Origin: Knoxdaviesia capensis
Lineage: Eukaryota > Ascomycota > Sordariomycetes > Microascales > Gondwanamycetaceae
DNA length: 64,000 bases
Direction of reading: 5' to 3'
NCBI GenBank assembly: GCA_001510575.1
Contig: LNGK01000013.1
Span: 149,011 to 213,010, forward strand
Positions 24,801 to 37,700 of the stretch are shown here, piece by piece. Both the position numbers and the translations under genes were made by a program. The notes beneath the pieces are model-generated. The model made no database searches. It was not told the DNA's origin and saw only the letters and a list, made by a program, of their open reading frames with translations. Every line of letters starts with the position of its first letter. Positions within the stretch are counted from its first letter, which is position 1.

Positions 24801-27800
24801 GCGATAACTTTATCTATAGTAGGCTCTCGCTTATACGGCGTAGTAATATAGGTAGCGCTATTATAGGGCTCGGTATTAAAAAGTAGGTAATACGGGGAAA
24901 AGCTACTTATTTATAGTCTATTTAGGTAGATACGTATAGCTTTAGGAATAATTATTAGCTAATCGATATCTTCTCGGTTTTTAGTATTAACGCTAGCTAG
25001 ATAGCTAGCGATATACTTAATTTACTTATTAAAGCGCTTAACTCGGCTATTCGTCTATAAATAATATATCGTTATATAATACTATTATATAGGGGGGTTA
25101 TAATTAGCGAGGAGGGTCCTAAATTTATTAGAGTTAAAGGGGGTATTATTATTAGTAATAATCTTAACTAGCGGTCCGAATACTATATAAATACGTATTA
25201 CTAGTAACTTTATAGTAGCTAAGGTGCTATTATAAGGGTTTATAGCTACTATAACGTAACCGGTAGCGTACTTAACTACCGTTAATAACTATATCCGTTT
25301 ACTATTAATAATAAAACGGCTAGTAAAGTCTATTCCCTAACGTACTAATAGTCGTATAGTTAGTATCGGTTATAGCGATTCCGTTACTTTAGGGGGCTTT
25401 TATAGTAATTAATATTCTATATACTATTAAACGGCCTTATTCGTAGCTAAAATTAAATCGGGATACTATACTCGTTTAGCTAATAGCGTATATAGGGTAT
25501 TAACGCGTATATAGCCTTCTAACTTATAGACCTTAATAGCTTCTAAAATAGAGGCCTCGTACGTTAGTATCTTTATTAGGATACGGTTAATAACGGTATA
25601 TACTTCGCCGTAAAAGATAGCGAAATAGTCCTAAACGAAGGTCGAAGGGATACGATAAGGGAGTAGATAGCTATTCTCTAGGTAGTTAATAATATCCTAG
25701 ATATCGTGCTATCTAAGGTTATCTAACTTCTTAATATTAGGGGCGATTAGTATATCGCTCGTAAGTTATTTAGTATTTATAGTATTATTTAGAGGCTATT
25801 TAGCGTCGTTTTACGGTAGTCGCGCCGGTAGACGTATCTTAAAACGTTAGTTTAGTAGCCTAGGGGTCTCGTTATTAGTAGTAGTAGTAGGAAAGGCGTT
25901 AGTTAACGTATTATTATCGTTCGTTTCATACCCTTCCTCCTTATTTATTACGAGCGCTATATCTATACGTAGCCGTAATAACTAATTAGCTAAAATATTA
26001 GCCTTTCTAGATCGGTAGTAGATACGTACGCTATAGTATACGATTATATCGAGAAATCGTAATATTCTAGCTAGCTACTCCTACTTAGTAGTAAAAAGGC
26101 GTAGGGTTTTATAATCGGTAATAATAGTAATCTCGGCGGCCTCTAGCTAGCTCCTCTAATACTATAATAATATAATAACGGCTAGTATTTCTCTCTCCTA
26201 AGTACTATATCGCTACTAGGTCTTTAATAAAACGGCGCTAAAGTACGTAACTAAGCGTAAAACGCTACGTTTATTATTAGAATTACGCTATAGTTAGAAT
26301 AACGTAGTACCGATAGTATAATTAGAAACGTCGGTCTCGAGTACCGATAGGAGTATATAGTCGTAGTTACGTAACTCTAGGAGGGAGGCTATAGTATCGT
26401 AAATATTACGCTAGGCTTATAATAACTCGTTATCTAGCTATACTTATACGCCTTTAGGCTTATCTACTCTAGTATACTTATAGAGTAGACGCGCTTTATA
26501 TGCGAAGTAAGGGATAAAGCGGCGTAAATAGCTAGCGGTATTTAAAAAGCTACGGATCTCGGTAGTAATAGTAGGCGCTAGTCTTTCGCGGACGGTAGCT
26601 ACTTTCTTAGGGTTAGGACGAATACTATAGATAGAGATAATTATTCCTAAGAACTTACTTTCTTTAACGAACTATTTATACTTCTTAAGGTTTAATAATA
26701 GTCGATAGCGGCTTAATTAGTATAGAATAGTAACTATTCTCTTAGCTAATTCTATTATTATCTTACCTTAAATATAAATATTATCTAAAAGGCCTATAGT
26801 AAAGGTACGTACTAGCTTAAGGACCTTATTTATAAAACGTTAGAAGGTTATAGGTACGTTTATAAGGCTAAATAATATATAAAGCTATTCGTATTATCTA
26901 AATAGCGTAGAAAACGCTATCTTTAGTATTACCTTAGGGTCTATAACTATCTATTAGAAGCTATCTTCTAAGTTGAGAAAGGTATAGAATCGGTATCTGG
27001 TAGCCTATTAGAGGGAATCCTCGATATTTAGTAATAGATAGGCTACCTTTTACGTAACTTCGTTTAACGTATAGTAGTTAATTACGAAACGGTATCTAAG
27101 CCGGTTATTACTAGGGAGGGGCTTCTTAGGTAGTAATAATATAGGTATAGACTATAAGGAGTTAATAGTATATCGAATAATACTAAGTAAGAGTAGTTTA
27201 TTAGTAAATTCCTTTATAATTTTACGTTAGTAGGGGCTATAGCGGCGTAGGGGGAGAGATCTAGGTTTAATATCGGCGGTCTTAATATTATACTAAGTAT
27301 AGGCTTTTACGTCTAGTCTAGTATCGAAATACCGTAGAATAAAGATAAAGGTATTATTATTAAAGGCCTTTCGTATAATTATTAAGGCTTCGGTATTTAC
27401 TTTCTTTTATTAGTTTTCTATAATAATACGGGTACTATAAATAGCATCGCGTTTTATACGCTCTTTCGTAAGTAATAGTTACTTCTTATATTTAGGTAAT
27501 AGCTCTTTATTAAATTTAATAGTTACTTAGTTAGTATTCGCTATTCTAGGAAACGTTTATCGGGGTAAAAGAGTACTATTATACTATTACTTAGCGAGGT
27601 ATATAATAAAGGGAAACGATTTAGAGGTAATATAGGAGAGGGTATAGGTATTAGGGTCTACGGGGGAAATACTATAAATATATATCGATAGAAGTAAAGG
27701 GAGGTTCCTATCGTAGAAAAAGGTAAGAGTATCGTAAAAAGGGGTAATATTATCGTAGGAAGAAGTAATATTTATTAGACTAGTATCGGTAATAGAGGTA

Positions 27801-29725
27801 GTATAGGTAATAGCGATATTATCTCGTCTCTAGGGAGGGTAGAAATATAGAATAACGGGGGAATCGCGTAGGAGGGTAAGCTTTATCGTATTATTAATAT
27901 TAGTATAACCGAGCTTCGTAGCTCCGCTTTAGCTAATAGTTAGGTCTATAAGGTAGGTACCGTTAGTAATAATACTAGCTACTATAGAAATAACCTTAGA
28001 TAATCCGTTAATAATCGTTAATCGGAAAGAAATAACGATATCGTTAATAATAGCGAAGCTACTATTACTACCTAGGCCGCTAAGGCGTAGAGGGTTAGCG
28101 GATCGGTATAGTACTAAATAGCGATAGGCGTACGATTTAGAGACGAATACGCTAGCTATTCCGGTATTAATAAATACTATAAGCGGCGTTTATTAATTAT
28201 TCATTAGTAAACTAATATAGAAGCGGTATCGTTCACGGTATCCTTCGCGTCGTAGCTATTTTATTAGTATCTTATTAATTAATATCGATTCCTTAGCTAA
28301 AGGAGTCGTAAATAGTATAGAATAGTAAATAACGTTAGCGAAATAGTTATTATCTACGTCTAAGCCCGTAGCTTCTAAGAGGGGAGATCCTTTAGGAGAT
28401 AAGTCTTCTTTCTATATAGGATATATACTATAAATAACGGGCTTCTTATCCCCTCTCCTATTATTCCGCTATCCTTTATCCGTTATTAGTCTATCTTTAT
28501 TCCTAGAGGGGTAGGGAGTAGGGGAACGGTATATCTTTTAGTCGTAAGACGGTCTTCGTAAATAGTTACGGTCGTAAGAGGTATTTCGAGAATAGTTATA
28601 AGGCTCGTAGGAATAACTATAATTATCTATCGTTTAGCCTCGATTTATTATAAAACGCGTATTCTAGCGCGCCTTTTAACGTCGATCGTTATTCTTAGTA
28701 TATAGCTCTATATATTCGCGAACCTAATAACCTATCTTTCTATACTAGAAACACGTAGATTTATCTTTATCTTTATCTTACGTAATATAATTAAGTACTT
28801 CTTTACGGGTTCTAAATTATAGCGTTTCTCCTTCCTCCTCGGTCTTTAGCGTATTATTTAGCTAAGCGGCGTATAATTATCTAGTCTTTAATAAGTAGTA
28901 AGTAGTATTAACTATAGTACGGATACTAGAGTTAGGGGTTATATCCTACTATATCTTATACTATAAGTCCGTAATATTATAACGTAGAATATCCTCTACT
29001 ATACGTCGAATATAGTATGTTTTAAGTAAGTTATTAGTAGAATTCTATACTATTTTAGCTAAGAGTTCGATAGCTTTATATTCGGACTTATTTTAATAAT
29101 TAAACGCGAGAGCTATAAATATACGTAAAAGGGTAGATATTAATATACGACTAGAGATAAATATTAGTATAGATTCTATTAATATAGGCTATAGTATATC
29201 GGTATACCGTTAAATAAAATACTAAAAGGGTATAAATTCGCTTCTAATTACTAGTAGTATTCGGGACGTCTAATATATATACGGAATTATAGATTTATAT
29301 AAGTAGGTCTAAATACGTACTAATTATACTATAACTATATAGTCTACCTTACTTAAATAGTCGCTTTATAGCTAACTAATAGCTTTTTTACCGTTTTTCT
29401 TACGATCTTCTCTATTACTAATATCTAATAGGAGTATTAGCTCTAGGAACGTCGCTTAGAGGTATTAATACTACCTAATAGCGTACTTATCGTTTATTAG
29501 AGGTATATTTTACTTTATTAGACTACTTTCGATAGCTAAATTCCTATTTACTAAACGAGGGCCTAGGAATCGTCCTTTAATAGTAAGCTATAATAGTAGT
29601 ATAAAGCTATTAATACTAATATCGGTAAACGGTTTACTATTAGGTCCTAGATATAGTTTCGCTTAAAATATTACTTTAGGGGTTATCGTTTATAAGGGTA
29701 TTTACTAGAATAGTATAGCACCCAT
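21898..29725 (-). mobile_element. Ty3/gypsy retrotransposon, minus strand, RIP-inactivated and incomplete
   Basis: On the minus strand, with stops ignored, there is a Gag zinc knuckle (about 28760-28715, first Cys kept), then RT around 27110-26690 (a segment like ...NVPITF-RFINKVLK... and the catalytic position as GAT-AAT at 26785-26780), then an integrase core (about 25370-24930, ...GIDFT-RFI... and ...VKYATGYVIVAINPYNSTLATIKLL...). The order RT then integrase is diagnostic of gypsy. The left end starts TGATTCC at 21898 and is shared with 61958-63816, so it is probably the 3' LTR plus downstream sequence. No matching LTR was found at the right end, where the element stops at the satellite leader near 29725. 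The 22.5-24.4 kb part has no recognised domain. Confidence 0.85.
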
Positions 29726-29965
29726 TCTATAGCGTCCAGGGCCCCCCCGCCCATATAAAAATTTACCCGGCCTAGCTATTTTAACTAGCTATTTCGAGCG
29801 AACGGGCTAGGGCCCCCCGTCTAGGGCCCTACTAATTCGCTCGAAATAGTAAGTATCCTTCTAGCTATAGGGTATACTAGTATAGCTAAACCGTCTAGGG
29901 CCCTACTAATTCGCTCGAAATAGCAAGCATCGTTCTAGCTATAGGGCATACTAGTATAGCTAAAT
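29726..29965. repeat. Junction with 74-bp direct duplication
   Basis: A GC-rich patch (CCAGGGCCCCCCCGCCCA, 29729-29746) keeps CA dinucleotides. Then a 74-bp segment beginning about CTAGGGCCCTACTAATTCGC occurs at 29821 and 29895. The second copy retains CA (AGCAAGCATC) where the first has TA, showing unequal mutation of adjacent copies. It leads into the large satellite. Confidence 0.7.
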
Positions 29966-32900
29966 ATACGGGCTCGTTCGAGAGAAATAGCTAGTAGAAA
30001 TAGCTAGTATAGCTATATATACGGGCTTATTTAAGTAAACTAGCTAGTAGAAATAGCTAGTACTAGCTCATTCGAGTAAACTAGCTAGTAGAAATAGCTA
30101 GTACCGGCTCATTCGAGTAAACTAGCTAGTAGAAACAGCTAGTGCTGGCTCGTTCGAGCGAAACAGCCAGTAGAAACAGCTAGTATAGCTACATATGCGG
30201 GCTCATTCAAGTAAACCAGCTAGTAGAAACAGCTAGTGCTAGCTTATTCGAGTGAACTAGCTAGTAGAAACAGCTAGTGTAGCTACATATGCGGGCTTAT
30301 TCGAGTGAACTAGCTAGTAGAAATAGCTAGTGCTAGCTCGTTTAAGTAAAATAGCTAATAGAAATAGCTAATATAGCTACACATACGGGCTTATTAGAGT
30401 AAACCAGCTAGTAGAAATAGCTAGAGTAGCTATATATATAGGCTCGTTTAAATAAAATAGCTAGTAGAAATAGCTAATATAACTATATATACGGGCTTAT
30501 TCGAGTAAACTAGCTAGTAGAAATAGCTAGTGCTAGCTCGTTCGAATAAACTAGCTAGTAGAAATAGTTAGTATAGCTACATATACGGGCTCATTCGAGT
30601 GAACTAGCTAGTAGAAATAGCTAGTGCTAGCTCGTTCGAGTGAACTAGCTAGTGGAAATAGCTAGTGTAGCTGTATATACGGGCTTATTCGAGTAAACTA
30701 GCTAGTAGAAATAGCTAGTACTAGCTCGTTTAAGTAAAATAGCTAGTAGAAATAGCTAGTATAGCTATATATACGGGCTTATTAGAGTAAACTAGCTAGT
30801 AGAAATAGCTAGAGTAGCTATATATACGGGCTCGTTTAAATAAAATAGCTAATAGAAATAGCTAGTATAACTATATATACGGGCTCATTCGAGTGAACTA
30901 GCTAGTAGAAATAGCTAGTGCCGGCTTATTCGAGTGAACTAGCTAGTGGAAATAGCTAGTGCTAGCTCGTTCGAGCGAAATAGCTAGTAGAAATAGCTAG
31001 TGTGGCTACACATGCGGGCTCATTCGAGTAAACCAGCTAATAGAAACAGCTAGTGGAAATAGCTAGTGTAGCTACATATGCGGGCTCATTCGAGTGAACT
31101 AGCTAGTGGAAATAGCTAGTACTAGCTCGTTTAAGCGAAATAGCTAGTAGAAATAGCTAGTAGAAATAGCTAGTGTGGCTGCATATGCGGGCTCGTTTAA
31201 GTGAAATAGCTAGTAGAAATAGCTAGTGCTAGCTCGTTTAAATAAACTAGCTAGTGGAAATAGCTAGTGTGGCTGCATATGCGGGCTCATTCGAGTGAAC
31301 TAGCTAGTAGAAATAGCTAGTGCTGGCTCGTTCGAGCGAAATAGCTAGCGGAAATAGCTAGTGTGGCTATATATACGGGCTTATTCGAGTGAACTAGCTA
31401 GTAGAAATAGCTAGTGCTGGCTCGTTCGAGTGAAATAGCTAGTGGAAATAGCTAGTGTGGCTGTATATACGGGCTTATTCGAGTAAACTAGCTAGTAGAA
31501 ACTACTAGTGCTAGCTCGTTCGAGCGAAATAGCTAGTAGAAATAGCTAGTACTAGCTTATTCGAGTAAACTAGCTAGTAGAAATAGCTAGTGCTAGCTTA
31601 TTCGAGTAAACTAGCTAGTAGAAATAGCTAGTACTAGCTCATTCGAGTGAACTAGCTAGTAGAAATAGCTAGTACTAGCTTATTCGAGTGAACTAGCTAG
31701 TGGAAATAGCTAGTGCTAGCTCGTTCGAGCGAAATAGCTAGTAGAAATAGCCGGTACTAGCTTATTTAAGTGAACTAGCTAGTAGAAATAGCTAGTACTA
31801 GCTCATTCGAGTGAACTAGCTAGTAGAAATAGCTAGTACTAGCTTATTCGAGTAAACTAGCTAGTAGAAATAGCTAGTGCTAGCTTATTTAAGTGAACTA
31901 GCTAGTAGAAATAGCTAGTGCTAGCTTATTCGAGTGAACTAGCTAGTAGAAATAGCTAGTGCTAGCTTATTCAAGCGAAATAGCTAGTAGAAATAGCTAG
32001 TACTAGCTTATTTAAGTAAACTAGCTAGTAGAAATAGCTAGTACTAGCTTATTCGAGTGAACTAGCTAGTAGAAATAGCTAGTGCTAGCTTATTCGAGTA
32101 AACTAGCTAGTGGAAATAGCTAGTATAGCTATATATACGGGCTTATTCGAGTAAACTAGCTAGTAGAAATAGCTAGTACTAGCTCGTTTAAGTAAAATAG
32201 CTAGTAGAAATAGCTAGTATAGCTATATATACGGGCTTATTAGAGTAAACTAGCTAGTAGAAATAGCTAGAGTAGCTATATATATAGGCTCGTTTAAATA
32301 AAATAGCTAGTAGAAATAGCTAGTATAATTATATATATAGGCTTATTCGAGTAAACTAGCTAGTAGAAATAGCTAGTACCGGCTTATTCGAGTAAACTAG
32401 CTAGTAGAAATAGCTAGTATAGCTATATATACGGGCTCGTTCGTATAAACTAGCTAGTAGAAATAGCTAGTACTAGCTTATTCGAGTGAACTAGCTAGTG
32501 GAAATAGCTAGTGCTAGCTCGTTCGAGCGAAATAGCTAGTAGAAATAGCTAGTGCTAGCTTATTCGAGTGAACCAGCTAGTAGAAATAGCTAGTACTAGC
32601 TTATTCGAGTAAACTAGCTAGTAGAAATAGCTAGTATAGCTATATATACGGGCTTATTCGAGTGAACTAGCTAGTAGAAATAGCTAGTACTAGCTCGTTT
32701 AAGTAAAATAGCTAGTAGAAATAGCTAGTATAGCTATATATACGGGCTTATTAGAGTAAACTAGCTAGTAGAAATAGCTAGAGTAGCTATATATACGGGC
32801 TCGTTTAAATAAAATAGCTAGTAGAAATAGCTAGTATAACTATATATACGGGCTTATTCGAGTAAACTAGCTAGTAGAAATAGCTAGTACCGGCTTATTC

Positions 32901-34740
32901 GAGTAAACTAGCTAGTAGAAATAGCTAGTATAGTTATATATACGGGCTCGTTCGTGTGAACTAGCTAGTAGAAATAGCTAGTACTAGCTTATTCGAGTAA
33001 ACTAGCTAGTAGAAATAGCTAGTACTAGCTTATTCGAGTGAACTAGCTAGTAGAAATAGCTAGTACTAGCTTATTTAAGTAAACTAGCTAGTGGAAATAG
33101 CTAGTACTAGCTTATTCGAGTAAACTAGCTAGTAGAAATAGCTAGTACTAGCTTATTTAAGTAAACTAGCTAGTAGAAATAGCTAGTACTAGCTTATTTA
33201 AGTAAACTAGCTAGTAGAAATAGCTAGTATAGCTATATATACGGGCTTATTTAAGTAAACTAGCTAGTAGAAATAGCTAGTGCTAGCTTATTTAAGTAAA
33301 ATAGCTAGTAGAAATAGCTAGTATAGCTATATATACGGGCTTATTAGAGTAAACTAGCTAATAGAAATAGCTAGAGTAGCTATATATACGGGCTCGTTTA
33401 AATAAAATAGCTAGTAGAAATAGCTAATATAACTATATATATAGGCTTATTCGAGTAAACTAGCTAGTAGAAATAGCTAGTACTAGCTTATTCGAGTAAA
33501 CTAGCTAGTAGAAATAGCTAGTATAGCTATATATACGGGCTCGTTCGTATAAACTAGCTAGTAGAAATAGCTAGTGCTAGCTTATTCGAGTAAACTAGCT
33601 AGTAGAAATAGCTAATACTAGCTTATTCGAGTAAACTAGCTAGTAGAAATAGCTAGTACTAGCTCGTTCAAGCGAAATAGCTAGTAGAAATAACTAGTAC
33701 TAGCTTATCCGAGTAAACTAGCTAGTAGAAATAGCTAGTACTAGCTCATTCGAGTGAACTAGCTAGTAGAAATAGCTAGTGCTAGCTCGTTCGAGTGAAC
33801 TAGCTAGTAGAAATAGCTAGTACTAGCTTATTCGAGTGAACCAGCTAGTAGAAATAGCTAGTACTAGCTATATATGCGGGCTCATTCGAGTAAACTAGCT
33901 AGTAGAAACTACTAGTACTAGCTCGTTCGAGCGAAATAGCTAGTAGAAATAGTTAGTACTAGCTTATTTAAGTGAACTAGCTAGTAGAAATAGCTAGTGC
34001 TAGCTCATTCGAGTGAACTAGCTAGTAGAAATAGCTAGTACTAGCTTATTCGAGTGAACTAGCTAGTAGAAATAGCTAGTACTAGCTTATTCGAGTGAAC
34101 TAGCTAGTAGAAATAGCTAGTACTAGCTTATTCGAGTAAACTAGCTAGTAGAAATAGCTAGTATAGCTATATATACGGGCTTATTCGAGTAAACTAGCTA
34201 GTAGAAATAGCTAGTACTAGCTCGTTCAAGTAAAATAGCTAGTAGAAACAGCTAGTATAGCTACACATACGGGCTCATTAGAGTAAACCAGCTAGTAGAA
34301 ACAGCTAGTGCTAGCTCGTTCGAGTAAACCAGCTAGTAGAAACAGCTAGTACTAGCTCATTCGAGTAAACCAGCTAGTAGAAACAGCTAGTGCTAGCTAC
34401 ATATGCGGGCTCATTCGAGTGAACTAGCTAGTAGAAATAGCTAGTGCTAGCTCGTTCGAGTAAAATAGCTAGTACTAGCTCGTTCGAGTAAAATAGCTAG
34501 TAGAAATAGCTAGTGTGGCTACACATGCGGGCTCATTCGAGTGAACCAGCTAGTGGAAACAGCTAGTGCTGGCTCGTTCGAGCGAAACAGCCAGTAGAAA
34601 CAGCTAGTGCTGGCTCATTCGAGTGAACTAGCCAGTAGAAACAGCTAGTGCTGGCTCATTCGAGTGAACCAGCTAGTGGAAATAGCCAGTGTGGCTACAC
34701 ATACGGGCTCGTTCGTGTGAACTAGCTAGTAGAAATAGCT
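29966..34740. repeat. Satellite array of 41- and 53-bp units
   Basis: About 100 tandem units. The short unit (41 bp) is built of CTAGCTAGTAGAAATAGCTAG, TACTAGC and TTATTCGAGTAAA blocks. The long unit (53 bp) adds a TATAGCTATATATACGGGC insert. CTAGCTAG and AGCTAG make it locally palindromic. Runs with TTAGAGTAAA and TTTAAATAAAA variants recur in the same order (for example near 30770, 32230, 32750, 33340), showing higher-order duplication of several hundred bases. CA/TG-containing units cluster at about 30.13-31.5 kb and 34.2-34.7 kb. No coding sequence. Confidence 0.93.
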
Positions 34741-37700
34741 AGTATAGCTAAATATACTATCTTATTTACTTACTTAGTAGTACTAGCCCGTAGTACTAGT
34801 AGCTAGTATCTCTAAATATACTAGCTTATTCTAGCGAACTAGTAGTAGAAACCTAGTATAGCTAAATATACTACCTACTTCGCTTAGATAGTATACTAGC
34901 TAGTTACTAGTATTTATAGCTTTTTAGAGAGTAGAAATAATATATAAATAATCGATAAGTTATATATTATAATATTAAAGCTCTATTATTCTATAAAAAA
35001 GAATTAATATATTAAACTTATCTTAATACTAGTATTATATTAACCCTAAGAAATCCTTAACCTAAGTACCGTATCTTCTAATAATTTAAGGGAATATAAA
35101 AGCTAATATCTTTATAGAACCTTAGATAACTCTTACTAATATCTTAAAGAGAGTATAGTCTTTATAATAGCTAGAAGTAAATAAAACTATTCTCGACTTA
35201 TCTTATATATAAGACGATTTAGCTTAAAAAGATTAGGATACTTAATATCTTCTTACTATACTACGTAGGATACTTATAGGAGACTATATTAAAAATAAGC
35301 TAGATAATTCTATAGTCTATAAGTACTAAAAAAGATATTCTAGATATCTACTTAGTTTCTAGTAATATATTCGTTAATAGTATTATTAGGATCTACTAGG
35401 TAATAGCTACTATCGTATCGGATAATACGATATAGATTACGAAGTATACTAAGATAAGCGGGGTAACCGTTATAGGATAATAGAGCGTCTAATCGTAGCT
35501 ATAGCTTATCCTAGCACTTTACGTCCTATACTTTAAGAGTCTAATAATAATAAGTAGCGGCCTATATAGATAACTACTATATTATTAATATTTTATTATT
35601 TTTAGGGGTTAAAGAAATAAAATCTTAATAAGACCGATTAGTAATTACGCGTATAATTATATTAAGACTATAAATATTATATAGTATCGCCTCTAGATAC
35701 TCTAGGTATATTAACCTAATACTACCGTCTATTACTATACGAATCTACTATCGACGGTATACCTACGACTAGGTATATATAGCTAGACCTACCCTAGGTC
35801 CTAGGTCTTCCCCGCTATATAGAAGAATAGCTATAGCTATCCTATCTATTCTATATATCGTCTAAGATAAATACTTACTAAGTAAGTACCTTAGACCGAT
35901 ATATAGGACGACTAAAAGGTCGGTAACTAGGATACTATCTAGGTATAGTATCGTAGTTATAATAACTATACCGCTAGTCTTAACTTACGTATTAAGAGTA
36001 GTAGTATAGCTAATACTCCCGCGTATACCTATAATAGCGGGATACTTCGCTTTCTTAGTAAGTTAGGTTACTAGGATAGCCTAGTAAATAAAGATTAAAC
36101 CCCGCTAACTACTAAGGCCCGTTATAACGTTAGATAATAGCTAAAATACCTCTTTATAAAGCGAGTCCCTATTATAAGAGATTACTATATATACTATAGT
36201 AGGCTAGGTATAAGGGACCTAATATATATTAAACCGATATAAATAGATAGATATCGGGGCTATAAGCTAAGGTAAATCTTTAGGTAGATATACTAACGCG
36301 ATAAGGATTACCTAGGTCTTAGCTAAGGTTAAGAGGCGCTTAATTTCCTATATAGGGGTCGTATAATCGCCTCTATTAGTATTATAAAATATCCGATCTA
36401 GCTATCCCTAGCTACGTAATCTTTAGACCTAGTACGTAAACTAACTTAATACGAAGTTATTAGTAAGTATAAGAATAACTTACGTTAGTACGTTATATAC
36501 CTATATATCTTAGATACTTATATCTAGTCGATAGCCTAGGAGCTAATTACGGTATCGTTTTAGACGATTAGGATAATTATAGATAATAATAGTATTCCTA
36601 TTATATAATATATAGCTTAGAATAGCGATAATATACTTAGTATAAGCTAAGAATCTAGATATATAGATAATAAACGGATAGCTCTTTATAATTAGGCTAA
36701 GAACCTCCTTTCGCGGCCTTAAACGTATAGAGGGATCTATTATTATATTACGAAGAGCCTAGATAGTATTAATATATCCTAAGCGCTTTAGTTATTTCTA
36801 TTAAGCTACGTTTATATCGGCCTAGAAGTTAGGAACGGTATTACTAATCCTTCGCTTATTTTATATAATATCTTTAGGCTATATAACTATAAATACCGTA
36901 TCTAGCGATTCTAGACTAAATAGATTATACTACGTAGAGCTAACTATACGAAATTTTACTTAAATAGGAGTAAAAGAAAAAGACGTTAAGGTATAGTCCC
37001 GGGCGTATCTTATTCCTCTAACCTATATCGAATAGCTAGCTTATAAGTTAGCTATTACGTCTCCTACCCCTAGATTAAGCCTATTATCGTTATTTTCTTT
37101 ATTATAAGATAGATCCTCTAAGATAGCGTAAACCTCTAGCTTAACTTAGCGCGTAATATAATAATCGTAGAAGTAAATAGTAATATAGCGTTAACTTTAT
37201 ATAGAAAGGTCTTATTACGTATATAATAGCGAAAAACTCTATAGGTACTATCGTAGGATATCTCTTGCTAGGAGCTTTTACTTAATATACGGGTTTCTAT
37301 AGGTATCTAGATATATAGCCTATATAAACGAGCTTCGCTCTTATAACCTATTAGTATTATCTAATAAGTATTAGTAAAACGGTAATACTAGCTATAAGTA
37401 CTAGATAACTAGCGACCTAATATACCGCGGTAGGAAGTAGTAGACGACCTAGCTATTATACGTTAGATATAAAGCCTTATAATATACCGTTATAAAGGAA
37501 ATAAACTTATTATCGATAAAGATATTTCGTAGGCCCCCTTACTAAGTATTATTCTATCGTAGCCTAAGAATTTCCGGTATTCTAGGTAGTTAGCTACTAG
37601 TAATATAAAAGAAGACTAGTAAGTATTATTATAGTCGATTTATATTAGCCTAGAAAGCCCGTATAGTATCGATCTTATACCGGGGGGGGTCTAAGTCTAT

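Noticed and set aside
29966..34740. CRISPR-like array of repeats and spacers
   Set aside because: Units are continuous tandem satellite repeats without unique spacers, in a eukaryotic genome.
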